A DNA stretch of 32,779 bases from Paracoccaceae bacterium (GTDB lineage: Bacteria; Pseudomonadota; Alphaproteobacteria; Rhodobacterales; Rhodobacteraceae), in the NCBI GenBank assembly GCA_020846995.1, contig JADLCV010000217.1, forward strand, positions 1-32,779. The letters are read 5' to 3'. The notes under the pieces are model-generated. The model had not been told where the DNA came from. It made no database searches and saw only the letters and a list, made by a program, of their open reading frames with translations. The position numbers and the translations under genes were made by a program. This document shows, piece after piece, positions 15,679 to 24,077 of this stretch. Numbering within the stretch: the first letter of the stretch is position 1; each line of letters begins with the position of its first letter.

Positions 15679-16970
15679 CGGTCCGGTCGGGCGAGCCGCC
15701 GGCGGTGGAGCGGGGCCAGGGCCGCGCCCCCTCGCGCACCATCCTCCTGATCGGCAGCTACGACACCAAGGCCGAGGAACTCGCATTCCTTGCCGACACG
15801 ATCCGCGCCCAGGGCGGCGAGGTCCTCGGTCTCGACGTCGGCATCCTCGGCGCGGCCCCCCGCCCGGTCGCCATCCCCCGGCAGGCGGTGGCGGCGGCCG
15901 GCGGCAGCACCATCCCCGCCCTGGCCGCCCTGCGCGAGGAGGCGCAGGCGATGGCGGTGATGAGTGCGGGCGCCGCCGCCCTCGCCCGCGCGCTCGTCGC
16001 CGGGGGCCGGGCCCACGGCATGCTCGCCCTCGGCGGCACCATGGGGACCGATCTCGCCCTCGATGTCGCCCTCGCCCTGCCCGTCGGGGTGCCCAAGTAC
16101 ATCGTCTCGACCATCAGCTTCTCGCCCGTGATCCCGCCCGGGCGGGTCGCGGCCGACGTCCAGATGATTCTCTGGGCGGGCGGGCTCTACGGGCTGAACC
16201 CGATCTGCCGGGCGACGCTCGCCCAGGCCGCGGGGGCGGTGCTCGGGGCGGCGCGGGCGGCGATTCCGGTCGCGGGCGGGCGGCCGCTCGTCGGCGTCAC
16301 CTCGCTCGGCACCACCTGCCTCACCTACATCGGGCGCCTCAAGCCCGCGCTCGAGCGGCGCGGCTTCGATGTCGCCGTCTTCCATTCCTCGGGCATGGGC
16401 GGGCGCGCCTTCGAGACGCTGGCCGCCGGCGGCCGCTTCGCCGCCGTCTTCGACCTCTGCCTGCAGGAGTTCGCGAGCGGGCTCTTCGGCTCGATGGTGA
16501 GCAGCGGCCCCGACCGCCTGCAGGGCGCTGGCCGGGCCGGGATTCCCCAGATCGTGGCCCCGGGGGCCGCCGACCTTGTCGACTGGCCGACCTGGCTGCC
16601 CCTGCCGCCGCGCTGGCGCGGCCGGCCCGCCCATGTCCACAACAAGCTCATCTCCTCGGTCACCCTCACGGCGGCCGAGCGCCGGCAGGTCGCCCGGGCG
16701 ATGGCGCGGCGGCTGAACGCGGCCGCGGGCCCCGTGCATCTCGTCCTGCCCCTCCGCGGCATCGAGGCCTGGGACCGCGAGCACGAGTTCGGCCATGCCC
16801 CGGGCGACCTTGCCGCCTTCTTCGAGACCCTGCGCGGGGCGCTTCTCGAGCGCGTCGCGGTGACGGCGATCGACCGCCACATCAACGACCCGGGCTTCGT
16901 CGACGCCGCCCTCGCGGTCTTCGACCGCTGGTGCGAGGAGGGCGTCGTCGCCCTCGGCGCGGCGGTCTGA
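15675..16970 (+). CDS. Tm-1-like/UPF0261 family protein
   Basis: The 431-residue protein matches the Tm-1 N-terminal/UPF0261 family, described as ATP-binding. The opening ILLIGSYDTKAEELAFLADTI is the family hallmark; later blocks are GMLALGGTMGTDLA, VPKYIVSTISFSPVIPPG, GVTSLGTTCLTYIG, FHSSGMGGRAFE and VHNKLISSVTL. Its biochemical role in bacteria is not established. GTG 15675 overlaps the aldehyde dehydrogenase stop (GTGA), implying translational coupling; the frame stays open 5' but has no family sequence there. A GTG at 15663 is an alternative. The TIM-barrel partner often found beside or fused to this family is absent here. Tight coupling to a PuuC-like dehydrogenase suggests a role in the same pathway (inference). 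Confidence 0.88.
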   Translation: MTVRSGEPPAVERGQGRAPSRTILLIGSYDTKAEELAFLADTIRAQGGEVLGLDVGILGAAPRPVAIPRQAVAAAGGSTIPALAALREEAQAMAVMSAGAAALARALVAGGRAHGMLALGGTMGTDLALDVALALPVGVPKYIVSTISFSPVIPPGRVAADVQMILWAGGLYGLNPICRATLAQAAGAVLGAARAAIPVAGGRPLVGVTSLGTTCLTYIGRLKPALERRGFDVAVFHSSGMGGRAFETLAAGGRFAAVFDLCLQEFASGLFGSMVSSGPDRLQGAGRAGIPQIVAPGAADLVDWPTWLPLPPRWRGRPAHVHNKLISSVTLTAAERRQVARAMARRLNAAAGPVHLVLPLRGIEAWDREHEFGHAPGDLAAFFETLRGALLERVAVTAIDRHINDPGFVDAALAVFDRWCEEGVVALGAAV

Positions 16971-16983
16971 ACGCCCCGGCGGC

Positions 16984-16999
16984 CGCGGGCCGGCCCGCG
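16984..16999. terminator. 16-bp GC palindrome between convergent genes
   Basis: CGCGGGCCGGCCCGCG is a perfect palindrome in the 54-bp gap between the Tm-1 gene and the convergent aminotransferase gene. It is followed by a second CCCCGGG/CCCGGGG inverted pair. It may form a terminator-like structure on either transcript, but no T-tract is present. Confidence 0.3.
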
Positions 17000-17024
17000 C
17001 CCCGGGGCCCGCCCGGGGGTCCCC

Positions 17025-18395
17025 TCAGCCGGCCGCAGCCGCGGCCCCCCCGGCGGCAAGCCCGGCATCGAGGGCCTCGAGGATGCGCCCGACATGGCTA
17101 CGGTCGATGATGAGCGGCGGCGACAGGATCAGGGTGTTGCCCGACGTGCGGATCATCAGGCCGGCGGCATAGGTGCGCTCGAAGACCGCCTGCACGACCC
17201 CGCGGGCGGCGGGAGTGCGGGCGGCGCGGTCGGCCACGAGCTCGATCGCCAGCATCAGCCCCTGGCCGCGGACGTCGCCGACGATGGCATGGCGGGCCAT
17301 CAGCGCCCCGAAGCCCTCGAGGATCTCGCTGCCGCGGGCGCGGGCGTTGGCGGCGACGTCGAGGCGGCGGATCTCGGAGAGCGCCGCCAGCGCCGCGGCG
17401 GCGCCGACGGGGTGCCCGGAATAGGTGTAGCCGTGGCTGATCGTCGCCCGGGTGTCGGCATTCGCCTCGAAGGCTGTCGCGATGGTCTCCGAAAGCATCA
17501 CCCCGCCCAGGGGAAAGTAGCCGTTGGTCAATGCCTTGGCCATGGTGACAAGGTCGGGCCGGATGCCCCAGAGGCGGGCCCCGCAGGCGGCCCCGACGCG
17601 CCCGAAGGCGGTGATGACCTCGTCGGCGACAAGAAGGATGCCGTGGCGCGTGCAGATCTCGCGCATGAGCGGAAAGAGCGTCGGGTGCGGCACGATGACC
17701 CCGCCGGCGCCAAGGACCGGCTCCATGATCAGGGCGGCGATGGTGCTCGCGCCCTCGAAGGCGATCGCCTCCTCGAAGGCGCGGGCGATGGCGCGGGCGA
17801 TCTCGGCGCCGTCCTCGGTCGCGAACTCGCTGCGGTAGGTCGAGGGCGAGGGCAGGTGGTGGCAGCCCGGCAGCATCGGCTCGTAGTTGCGGCGGAAGTT
17901 CGGGTTGCCGTTGACCGAGGCGGCGCCGAAATGGGTGCCGTGATAGCCCTTGCGGAGCGAGAAGAACTTGGTGCGCTCGGGCTCGCCGTTGACGCGGTGG
18001 AACTGGCGCGCGAGGCGCAGCGCCGTCTCGACCGAATCGGACCCGCCGCTGGTCAGGAAGACGCGCGTCAGCCCCTCGGGGGCGAAATACTCCTTCAGCG
18101 CATAGGAAAGCTCAATGACCGGGATGTTGGTCGTGCTGCGGAAGGTGTTGTAGTAGGGGAGTTCGGCGAGCTGGCGGACGATCGCCGCCTTGACCGCCTC
18201 GGCGCTGTGGCCGAGGTTCGCGCACCAGAGCCCGCCGACGCCGTCGAGGGTGCGGTGGCCGTCGATGTCGACGATCTCGACCCCCTCGCCGCGGGCGATG
18301 ACCCTGGGCGGGGCGGCGCGCAGTTCGCCGGGGTGTGCCATCGGGCCCCAGAAGAAGCGGGCGTTGTTCTCGCGGATGAAATTGGTGTCCGACAT
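17025..18395 (-). CDS. Class III PLP-dependent aminotransferase (SpuC/omega-amino acid:pyruvate type)
   Basis: This 456-residue enzyme transfers an amino group, usually to pyruvate, yielding an aldehyde or keto acid. The PLP lysine is Lys287 in TMAKALTNGYFPLGG and the pyridine-N aspartate is Asp258 in LLVADEVITAFGR. FLTSGGSDSVETALR (about 113-127) and KGYHGTHFGAASVNG (about 149-163) bind the cofactor phosphate. The N-terminus (NNARFFWGPMAHPGEL) and C-terminus (TSGNTLILSPPLII) fit the putrescine/taurine/beta-alanine:pyruvate group. It is the last gene of the eleven-gene directon, 12 bases after the HAD gene. With the PuuC-like dehydrogenase it could convert a diamine or acetylated product to an amino acid (inference). 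The Ala-rich tail is unremarkable. Confidence 0.92.
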   Translation of the reverse strand: MSDTNFIRENNARFFWGPMAHPGELRAAPPRVIARGEGVEIVDIDGHRTLDGVGGLWCANLGHSAEAVKAAIVRQLAELPYYNTFRSTTNIPVIELSYALKEYFAPEGLTRVFLTSGGSDSVETALRLARQFHRVNGEPERTKFFSLRKGYHGTHFGAASVNGNPNFRRNYEPMLPGCHHLPSPSTYRSEFATEDGAEIARAIARAFEEAIAFEGASTIAALIMEPVLGAGGVIVPHPTLFPLMREICTRHGILLVADEVITAFGRVGAACGARLWGIRPDLVTMAKALTNGYFPLGGVMLSETIATAFEANADTRATISHGYTYSGHPVGAAAALAALSEIRRLDVAANARARGSEILEGFGALMARHAIVGDVRGQGLMLAIELVADRAARTPAARGVVQAVFERTYAAGLMIRTSGNTLILSPPLIIDRSHVGRILEALDAGLAAGGAAAAAG

Positions 18396-18407
18396 CGCGG
18401 ATTCCCC

Positions 18408-19061
18408 TCAGTCGAGGCCCAGGAGCGCCAGCGCCCGGGCGTAGCTGCGACCGGGTTCGGTGACGTCGAAATGGACGGCGGCCATGCCCGCGGCGCCGCC
18501 GCCGCGGACGTTCCTGGCCTGGTCGTCGACGAAGACGCAGGCCGCGGCCGGAACCCCGAGCCCGTCGGTGACGCGCGCGTAGGCGCGGGGATCGGGCTTG
18601 AGGATGCCGGTGCCCGAGCCGTCCACGACGAGTTCGAAGGCGGCGAGGAACGGCAGCCGGGCGCGGAAACCCGCGCCGTAGAAGAGGTCGAGCTCGTTCG
18701 AGAGGATGGCGAGGCGGCAGCCCGCGGCCCGGACCCGGGCGAGGGCGGCCGTGAACTCGGGCCGGATCACGGCCAGGGGATCGTCGCCCCGGGCGCGGGC
18801 GATGAACTCGGGGAACGTCGTCCAGGTCTCGCCGAGCCGCGCCCCGGTCTCGACGACGCGCTCCATCCAGTAGTCGCGCTCGCTGATCCGGCCCGCCTGC
18901 ATCGCCTGCCAGAGCGGATCGCCGGCGGGATCGAAGGGGCCGCGCCAGGTCAGCGTCCCCGGCGGCAGGCCGAGCGCGCGCTCGGTGAGGTCGTGGGTCT
19001 CGAAGAGGGTGCGGGTGATGACGCCGCCGAAGTCGAGCACGAGGGCCTTGCGCGTGGTCAC
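18408..19061 (-). CDS. HAD-superfamily hydrolase (subfamily IA)
   Basis: The 217-residue protein has HAD motif I as Asp10-Phe-Gly-Gly-Val (ALVLDFGGVI), motif II in LAILSNELD, motif III at Lys in GILKPDPRAY and motif IV in CVFVDDQARNV. The cap is inserted after motif I, as in subfamily IA phosphatases and haloacid dehalogenases. The second motif I Asp, usually the general acid in phosphatases, is Gly, a variation seen in some family members, so activity is uncertain. GTG 19061 is preferred: AGGGGG lies five to ten bases upstream, and the longer open frame has no family sequence. It sits between the deacetylase-like and aminotransferase genes. A phosphatase or repair role is possible; the substrate is unknown. 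Confidence 0.82.
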   Translation of the reverse strand: MTTRKALVLDFGGVITRTLFETHDLTERALGLPPGTLTWRGPFDPAGDPLWQAMQAGRISERDYWMERVVETGARLGETWTTFPEFIARARGDDPLAVIRPEFTAALARVRAAGCRLAILSNELDLFYGAGFRARLPFLAAFELVVDGSGTGILKPDPRAYARVTDGLGVPAAACVFVDDQARNVRGGGAAGMAAVHFDVTEPGRSYARALALLGLD

Positions 19062-19108
19062 GATCCCCCTCCCCCCTGCCCCTTCACCGGCCGGGCGGCC
19101 GCGGCGCC

Positions 19109-20218
19109 TCAGAGCCCGGCCGCCACCGCCATCGCCTCGAGGATCTGCCCCTGCACCGCCTCGTGGGCGGGACCGGGCTGCTGGGCCGCGATCACCGCTT
19201 CCAGGGGATCGCGGACGGCGGTGCGGTGGCCGGCCAGTTCCTCGATCACGGCCAGCCCGCAGAAGGGGACGTAGGCGTCCGAATAGCCACCCTCGTGAAG
19301 CATCACGAGGCGGCCGCCGCAGAGGTCGGCGGCGGCGGCGGCGACGCGCGCCGTCAGGGCCCGGAACGAGCCCGAATGCAGCATCATGCGGCCGAGGGGA
19401 TCGAAGGCGTTGGCGTCGAGCCCGCAGGCGACGACGAGAAGCTCCGGCCGGAAGCGTTCGAGCGCCGGCCGCACCAGCCGGTCGAAAGCGGCGAGATAGG
19501 CGGCATGGCCGCTGCCGGGCAGGAGCGGGATGTTGAGGTTCGTGCCGGCGCCGCGGCCGCCCCCGCGCTCGGTCGCGTGGCCCTGGTCGGTCGGAAAGCA
19601 GCGCTCCTGGTGGAGCGAGACCGTGAGCACGTCCGGGCGTTCCCAGAAGATCGCCTGGGTGCCGTTGCCGTGGTGGACGTCCCAGTCCACCACCGCCACC
19701 CGGCCGAGGCCATGCGTGGCCTGCGCCCATTCGATGGCGATGGCGATGTTGGCGAGAAAGCAGAAGCCCATGCCGGCATCGGGCAGGGCGTGATGCCCGG
19801 GCGGGCGGGTCAGGGCATAGGCATTGCCGAGCCGCCCGGCGAGGACCGCCCCCACCGCCCCGATGGCGAGGCCGGCCGACCGGAGCGCGATCGCGTAGGT
19901 CCCCGGGCCGCAGGGCGCATCGAGCCCGAGGCTGCCGTGCCCCTCCTCGCTCGCCGCCCGGAAGCGCGCGAGGTAGCCCGCGGTGTGGACGCGCCGCGCG
20001 TCCGCCTCGGTCGCCGGCGGGGACGAGGCGACGGCCAGCCGGGCCCCGAGCCCCGAGACGTCGACGAGCGCCTTCAGCCGCCGCTTGGTGCTCGCGGCCT
20101 CGGCATGGCCGGCGCCGTCGCCGGGCTGGACCCAGCCGCCGACCGGCAGCATCAGCGCGTGTTCCCCGGTCGTGTGCCAGAAGCAGGCCTCGTCGAAGAA
20201 GAACCCGGTGCCGGCCAC
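19109..20218 (-). CDS. Class II histone deacetylase-like amidohydrolase (HDAH/acetylpolyamine amidohydrolase)
   Basis: This zinc enzyme removes acetyl or other short acyl groups from amines. From GTG 20218 (GGGAGG just upstream) it is 369 residues, the same length as the Bordetella/Alcaligenes FB188 HDAH as I recall it. The catalytic residues fall at the same numbers: His142 and His143 (PPGHHA), zinc ligands Asp180 and His182 (VVDWDVHHGNGTQ) and Asp268 (CGLDANAFDPLGRM), and transition-state Tyr312 (EGGY). The block MLPVGGWVQPGDGAGHAEAA with TKRRLKAL is the HDAH-type substrate loop. Neighbours are a Pot-type importer, an amidohydrolase and a class III aminotransferase, which favours an acetylated polyamine or similar small molecule over protein substrates (inference). 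Confidence 0.92.
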   Translation of the reverse strand: MAGTGFFFDEACFWHTTGEHALMLPVGGWVQPGDGAGHAEAASTKRRLKALVDVSGLGARLAVASSPPATEADARRVHTAGYLARFRAASEEGHGSLGLDAPCGPGTYAIALRSAGLAIGAVGAVLAGRLGNAYALTRPPGHHALPDAGMGFCFLANIAIAIEWAQATHGLGRVAVVDWDVHHGNGTQAIFWERPDVLTVSLHQERCFPTDQGHATERGGGRGAGTNLNIPLLPGSGHAAYLAAFDRLVRPALERFRPELLVVACGLDANAFDPLGRMMLHSGSFRALTARVAAAAADLCGGRLVMLHEGGYSDAYVPFCGLAVIEELAGHRTAVRDPLEAVIAAQQPGPAHEAVQGQILEAMAVAAGL

Positions 20219-20288
20219 TAGCGCCTCCCCTTTCGCCGCCGCCCGCCGGGCCCGCCGCCCGCGGCCCGCCGGCGCGCTCCCTTCGCGA

Positions 20289-20678
20289 TCATTCCGGCCC
20301 CCAGACCGCGGGCACCGCCATGGCCGCGAGCAGCCCTCCGCAGAGCGCGAGATTGTTGAGGATGACGTTGACGTGCTGGCGGAACTCGGCCCGGGGAACG
20401 CGCAGGAGGTTGTGGAAGACCGCGGTCGCGACGACCGTGAATGCGACGAGCGTCGCCGCCCCGAGGGGGCGCAGGGCGTCGCTCGCAAGCATGAGACTGC
20501 CCGCGACCTCGGCCCCGGCCCCGAGGGGAAGCGCGAGGGCCGCGAAGGGCATCCCCTTCTCGCGCAGCGCCGCCGTGGTCAGGCGGCGGCGCCAGAGGTT
20601 CGAGGTCCCGGTGTAGAGGTAGTAGCCGGCGAGGACGAGGACGCCGGCGCGCGGGAGGAAGTCGAGCATCGCCGTCAC
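20289..20678 (-). CDS. DoxX-family small membrane protein
   Basis: The 129-residue protein has four hydrophobic helices: FLPRAGVLVLAGYYLYTGTSNL, ALALPLGAGAEVAGSLMLA, LGAATLVAFTVVATAVFHNLL and LNNLALCGGLLAAMAVPAVWG. This matches the DoxX/DoxD fold of redox-associated membrane proteins; the function is not established for most members. The start is GTG 20678, preceded by a G-rich stretch at a suitable distance; ATG 20669 is an alternative three codons later. It lies between the amidohydrolase and deacetylase-like genes with 60-70-base gaps on both sides, so it is probably in the same transcript. It may help an electron-transfer or membrane step, but nothing in the sequence identifies a partner. 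Confidence 0.8.
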   Translation of the reverse strand: MTAMLDFLPRAGVLVLAGYYLYTGTSNLWRRRLTTAALREKGMPFAALALPLGAGAEVAGSLMLASDALRPLGAATLVAFTVVATAVFHNLLRVPRAEFRQHVNVILNNLALCGGLLAAMAVPAVWGPE

Positions 20679-20744
20679 GCCGGCCCCCGCCGGCGCGCCC
20701 CGCCGGCCGGGCCCGCCGGCCCTGCCGCGCCCCTCGTCCCGCGG

Positions 20745-22190
20745 TCAGCCAATGGTGATCGTCCCCGCGGCCGCCGTCACCCGCTTCTCGAGGGCGTCGG
20801 CGCGGGCCTTGAGGTCGGCCCAGTCGACCCCGGCCATGACGCCGTCGCGCTTGCGTGCCCGGCCTGCGACCCAGACGCTGTCGACATCCGATTCGTGGGC
20901 GAAGTTCACGACCCGGTCGGCGAGCGTGCCGGCGTTGGCGAAACCGTAGCGGGCGGTGCGCAGGAGCACGAGATCGGCGCGCTTGCCGGGGGCGATCGAG
21001 CCGATCTCGTCGGCCATGCCGATGGCGCGCGCGCCCTCGATGGTGGCGAGCGACAGGAGCGCCGTCGAATCCATGCGCGCGGCGATCCCCGCCCCCTCGC
21101 GGTCGCGGTAGAGGCTCCAGAACGAGGTCCGCAGGTGCTCGAAGAAGTCGTTGGTGAAGGCCAGCGGCACGTCGATGCCGATGCCGATCGGCAGCCCCCT
21201 CGCCCAGGCCCGGCCGTGGATCGAGGGGTTGGTGTAGGGAAACTCGCCCATGGGCGTCGCGCAGAGCCGGGCCCCGGTCTCGAGCAGGAGGTCGAGTTCG
21301 TGGTCGGTGAGCTGGTTGCCGTGCGACAGGTGGTAGTCCGGGCCGAGCAGCCCGGCCCGGTGGAGGTCGGCGACGATCGAGTAGTCGGCCGGCAGCCCCA
21401 TGGTCGTCGCCGTCAGCGACCCGTCGGTGCCGGCCGGCGCGGCGCCGCTGATGTGCTGGGTCATGAGGTAGGGCCTGAGTGCCCGGGCGGAGGCGATCTC
21501 GCCGCGGATCGATTCCGCGGTGCGCCGCCCGAACTCGACGAGGCTGAGGCCGACGCCGAACTTGAGGATCCCTGCGGGGTCGGCGAAAAGCCGGTCGCGG
21601 ATCTCGGCCGCGGCCCTCAGGTGCCAGTCGTCGGGGGCGGCGACGAACTCGGCCCAGCCCCGGGCCGGGGTGATCGTGTCGCCGGGCCCGTAGGTCGGGC
21701 TGTGGGTGATGCCGTAGCAGAAGACCCCGCCGATCCCGGAATCGAGAAGCCCGCGGGCCGCCGCCTCGCCCTTGGCGGGGGTGTGGACAATGTGGGCGTG
21801 ATCGACGACCGAGGTCACGCCGCCGTCGATCATCGTCAGCCCGCCGACGTAGTTGCCGAGGTAGACGTCCTCGGGCGTGAAGCAGATCGCGACCTGCTGG
21901 TTGTTGTAGACGAGGTAGGTGCGGTATTTCCGCGTCGTCTTGACGAGATGGCCGAGGATCACGCTTTCCCAGACGTGGCGGTGGCCGTCGATCATGCCGG
22001 GCATCAGGATCATGCCCTCGGCAGGGACGACCTCGGCCCCCTCGGCGGCGAGGGAGGGCCCGATCGCGGCGATGCGGTCGCCCCGGAGGAGGACGTCGGC
22101 CCGGGCGAGTTCGCCCACGGCGCGGTCCATGCTGAGGACGCTTGCCCCGCGGATCAGCGTCGGCCGGGCGGATCGGACATCGGTCGTCAT
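20745..22190 (-). CDS. Amidohydrolase, TRZ/ATZ-SsnA type metal-dependent hydrolase
   Basis: The 481-residue enzyme belongs to the amidohydrolase superfamily group that includes chlorohydrolases, guanine/cytosine deaminases and 8-oxoguanine deaminase. The N-terminal beta-sandwich (LIRGASVLSMD, RIAAIGPSLA) leads into the metal site HxH in MPGMIDGHRHVWES. Further expected ligands are His in MTQHISG and LSHGNQLT, and Asp in GIGIDVP. The C-terminal GSIAPGKRADLVLLR closes the sandwich. It starts with an ATGA overlap (22187-22190) on the Pot-type ATPase gene, indicating direct coupling of transport to hydrolysis. It probably deaminates or hydrolyses a C-N bond in the imported compound (inference). 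The substrate is not predictable. Confidence 0.88.
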   Translation of the reverse strand: MTTDVRSARPTLIRGASVLSMDRAVGELARADVLLRGDRIAAIGPSLAAEGAEVVPAEGMILMPGMIDGHRHVWESVILGHLVKTTRKYRTYLVYNNQQVAICFTPEDVYLGNYVGGLTMIDGGVTSVVDHAHIVHTPAKGEAAARGLLDSGIGGVFCYGITHSPTYGPGDTITPARGWAEFVAAPDDWHLRAAAEIRDRLFADPAGILKFGVGLSLVEFGRRTAESIRGEIASARALRPYLMTQHISGAAPAGTDGSLTATTMGLPADYSIVADLHRAGLLGPDYHLSHGNQLTDHELDLLLETGARLCATPMGEFPYTNPSIHGRAWARGLPIGIGIDVPLAFTNDFFEHLRTSFWSLYRDREGAGIAARMDSTALLSLATIEGARAIGMADEIGSIAPGKRADLVLLRTARYGFANAGTLADRVVNFAHESDVDSVWVAGRARKRDGVMAGVDWADLKARADALEKRVTAAAGTITIG

Positions 22191-23308
22191 GCGGGTTCCC
22201 CTTCGCGGATCGGGCCGGTCGCCGGCCGGAATAGCAGGATGTCGTTGGCGTCAGCACGGACGCGGATGCGGTCGCCGACGTCGTGCGCGGCCCCCGTCGC
22301 GGTCAGGGCCAGGAGGCGGATCGCCCGGCCCCCGGGGCCCTCGAGGCGGTATTCGACGCGGTCGCCGCGGTGCACGCGCTCGCGCACGGTGACCGCGAGC
22401 GAACCCTCGCCGCCGCCTCCGTCCCCCGCCGCTCCGGCCGGCCGGAGGCTGGACCAGCGCAGCCCGACATCGACCCGCGTCCCGATCCCGGCGGCCTCGA
22501 CGAGCTGCCCCCGGAGCCGCGTGCCGTCGTCGAGGAGGACCGTGCCGGTGCCCGTCTCGGCCCTTTCCAGCACGCCCCCGAGATAGCTGATCGAGCCGAG
22601 GAAGTCGGCGACGAAGCGCGAGTTGGGCCGGGCGTAGATCGCGGCCGGGGTGCCGCACTGGACGATGGCGCCGTCGTGCATGACGACGACGCGGTCGGCG
22701 AGCGCGAAGGCCTCCTCCTGGTCGTGGGTCACGAACACGGTGGTGATGCCGATGCCGCGCAGAAGCTGCGTCAGCTCGTGGCGCATCTGCTCGCGCAGCT
22801 GCTTGTCGAGCGCCGACAGCGGCTCGTCGAGGAGGAGGATGTCGGGGCTGACCGCGACCGAGCGGGCGATCGCCACCCGCTGCTGCTGGCCGCCCGAGAG
22901 CTGGTGGGGATAGTGCCCGCCCCGCTCGGTCATCTGCACGAGCGCCAGGACCTCGCCCGTGCGGGCGGCATGCTGGCGCCGCGGAACCCCCGACACGGCC
23001 AGCCCGAAGGCGATGTTCTCGGCCACCGTCCGGTGGGGGAAGAGGGCATAGTTCTGGAACACCATCCCGACCTTGCGGTGATGCGGCGGGACCGTGTTCA
23101 TGAGCCGGTCGCCGAACCAGATCTCGCCCGCCGACAGGGCCTGGAGGCCGCAGATGGCGCGGAGGGCCGTCGACTTGCCGCAGCCGCTCGGACCGAGGAG
23201 GGCGACGATCTCGCCCGACGCCATCTCTAGGCCGAAGTCGCGGAGCGCCACGACGCTGCCGTAGCGGACCTCGACCCCCGAAAGCCGGATGCTGCCGCGC
23301 CCGGGCAT
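22187..23308 (-). CDS. Polyamine/Fe-type ABC importer ATPase (PotA-like)
   Basis: This 373-residue ATPase belongs to the spermidine/putrescine, iron and 2-aminoethylphosphonate importer group. Walker A is GPSGCGKST (39-47), the Q-loop is FQNYALFPH, the signature is LSGGQQQR and Walker B is ILLLDEPLSALD. The switch histidine is in FVTHDQEEA. A C-terminal TOBE-like domain begins around residue 250 with ADFLGSISYLGG. ATG 23308 has GGGAGGT immediately upstream; the longer open frame was rejected. Its start lies one base after the stop of the second permease gene, and its stop overlaps the amidohydrolase start. Acidic residues or loops specific to substrate type cannot be read here. Confidence 0.92.
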   Translation of the reverse strand: MPGRGSIRLSGVEVRYGSVVALRDFGLEMASGEIVALLGPSGCGKSTALRAICGLQALSAGEIWFGDRLMNTVPPHHRKVGMVFQNYALFPHRTVAENIAFGLAVSGVPRRQHAARTGEVLALVQMTERGGHYPHQLSGGQQQRVAIARSVAVSPDILLLDEPLSALDKQLREQMRHELTQLLRGIGITTVFVTHDQEEAFALADRVVVMHDGAIVQCGTPAAIYARPNSRFVADFLGSISYLGGVLERAETGTGTVLLDDGTRLRGQLVEAAGIGTRVDVGLRWSSLRPAGAAGDGGGGEGSLAVTVRERVHRGDRVEYRLEGPGGRAIRLLALTATGAAHDVGDRIRVRADANDILLFRPATGPIREGEPA

Positions 23309-23309
23309 G

Positions 23310-24077
23310 CTACCTCCCGACCATGCGGTCAAGCCCGAGCCAGCGCCGGCCGACCGCGACCACCGAGAGCGGGATGAGGAGGAGGAGCGTCGAGAGCGCC
23401 GCCACCGTCGGGTCGGTCTCGGTGCGGATGTACTGGTAGACCGCGGTCGGCAGCGTCGGGCGGTTGAGGACGAGGAACATGGTGGCCGTGAAGTTGTGGA
23501 GCGAGACGATGAAGGCGACGATGGCCCCGGCCATGATGTGATCCTTGAGCGACGGCAGGGTGATGAGCAGGAAGGCGCGGAACGGGCTCGCCCCGAGGAG
23601 CATCGCCGCATGCTCGAGGTTGATGTCGTAGCCCTGGAGGCCGGCGATGATCATGCGGACGATGTAGGGGATGACGAGGATGGTGTGGAGGAGATAGAGC
23701 GCCCACGCCCCCGGCATGTCGAGGACGGCATAGATCCAGACGAGGATGGCGAGGCCGAGGACGACCTCGGGGATGACGATCGGCGACATCACCAGCGCGT
23801 TCATGAGGCTCCGCCCGGGAAAGCGGAAGCGGACCACGGCGACGGCGGTCAGGGTCGAGATGACGATGGCGGCGAGCGTGCCGAGCGTCGCGAGCAGGAG
23901 GCTGTGGCGGAACCCGACCCAGAACTCCGGCCGCGCGAAGACGTTCGCATACCACCGGAGCGAGAGCCCCTGGCTCGGAAAGCCGAAGGTCGGGGTGGCG
24001 TTGAACGAGATCAGCGTCGTCGCGATCAGGGGCGCGAAGAGGAAGAGGATGACGAGGACCGAGACCAGCCGGCTCAT
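23310..24077 (-). CDS. ABC importer permease (PotC-like)
   Basis: The 255-residue membrane protein has six predicted helices, beginning VSVLVILFLFAPLIATTLISF and ending LLLLIPLSVVAVGRRWLGLD. It carries the family pattern FGFPSQGLSLRWYANVF and the EAA coupling loop EHAAMLLGASPFRAFLLITLPSL. It is the second permease of the Pot-type importer. Its ATG overlaps the stop of the upstream permease (ATGA, 24074-24077). Together with the PotB-like protein it forms the channel; PotC-like members are usually about 255-280 residues, so this one is complete. Confidence 0.92.
   Translation of the reverse strand: MSRLVSVLVILFLFAPLIATTLISFNATPTFGFPSQGLSLRWYANVFARPEFWVGFRHSLLLATLGTLAAIVISTLTAVAVVRFRFPGRSLMNALVMSPIVIPEVVLGLAILVWIYAVLDMPGAWALYLLHTILVIPYIVRMIIAGLQGYDINLEHAAMLLGASPFRAFLLITLPSLKDHIMAGAIVAFIVSLHNFTATMFLVLNRPTLPTAVYQYIRTETDPTVAALSTLLLLIPLSVVAVGRRWLGLDRMVGR

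Noticed and set aside
20218-22257. Minus-strand open frame of 679 codons overlapping the amidohydrolase and DoxX genes
   Set aside because: It is out of frame with both real genes, and its sequence is Arg/Pro-rich without domain features.
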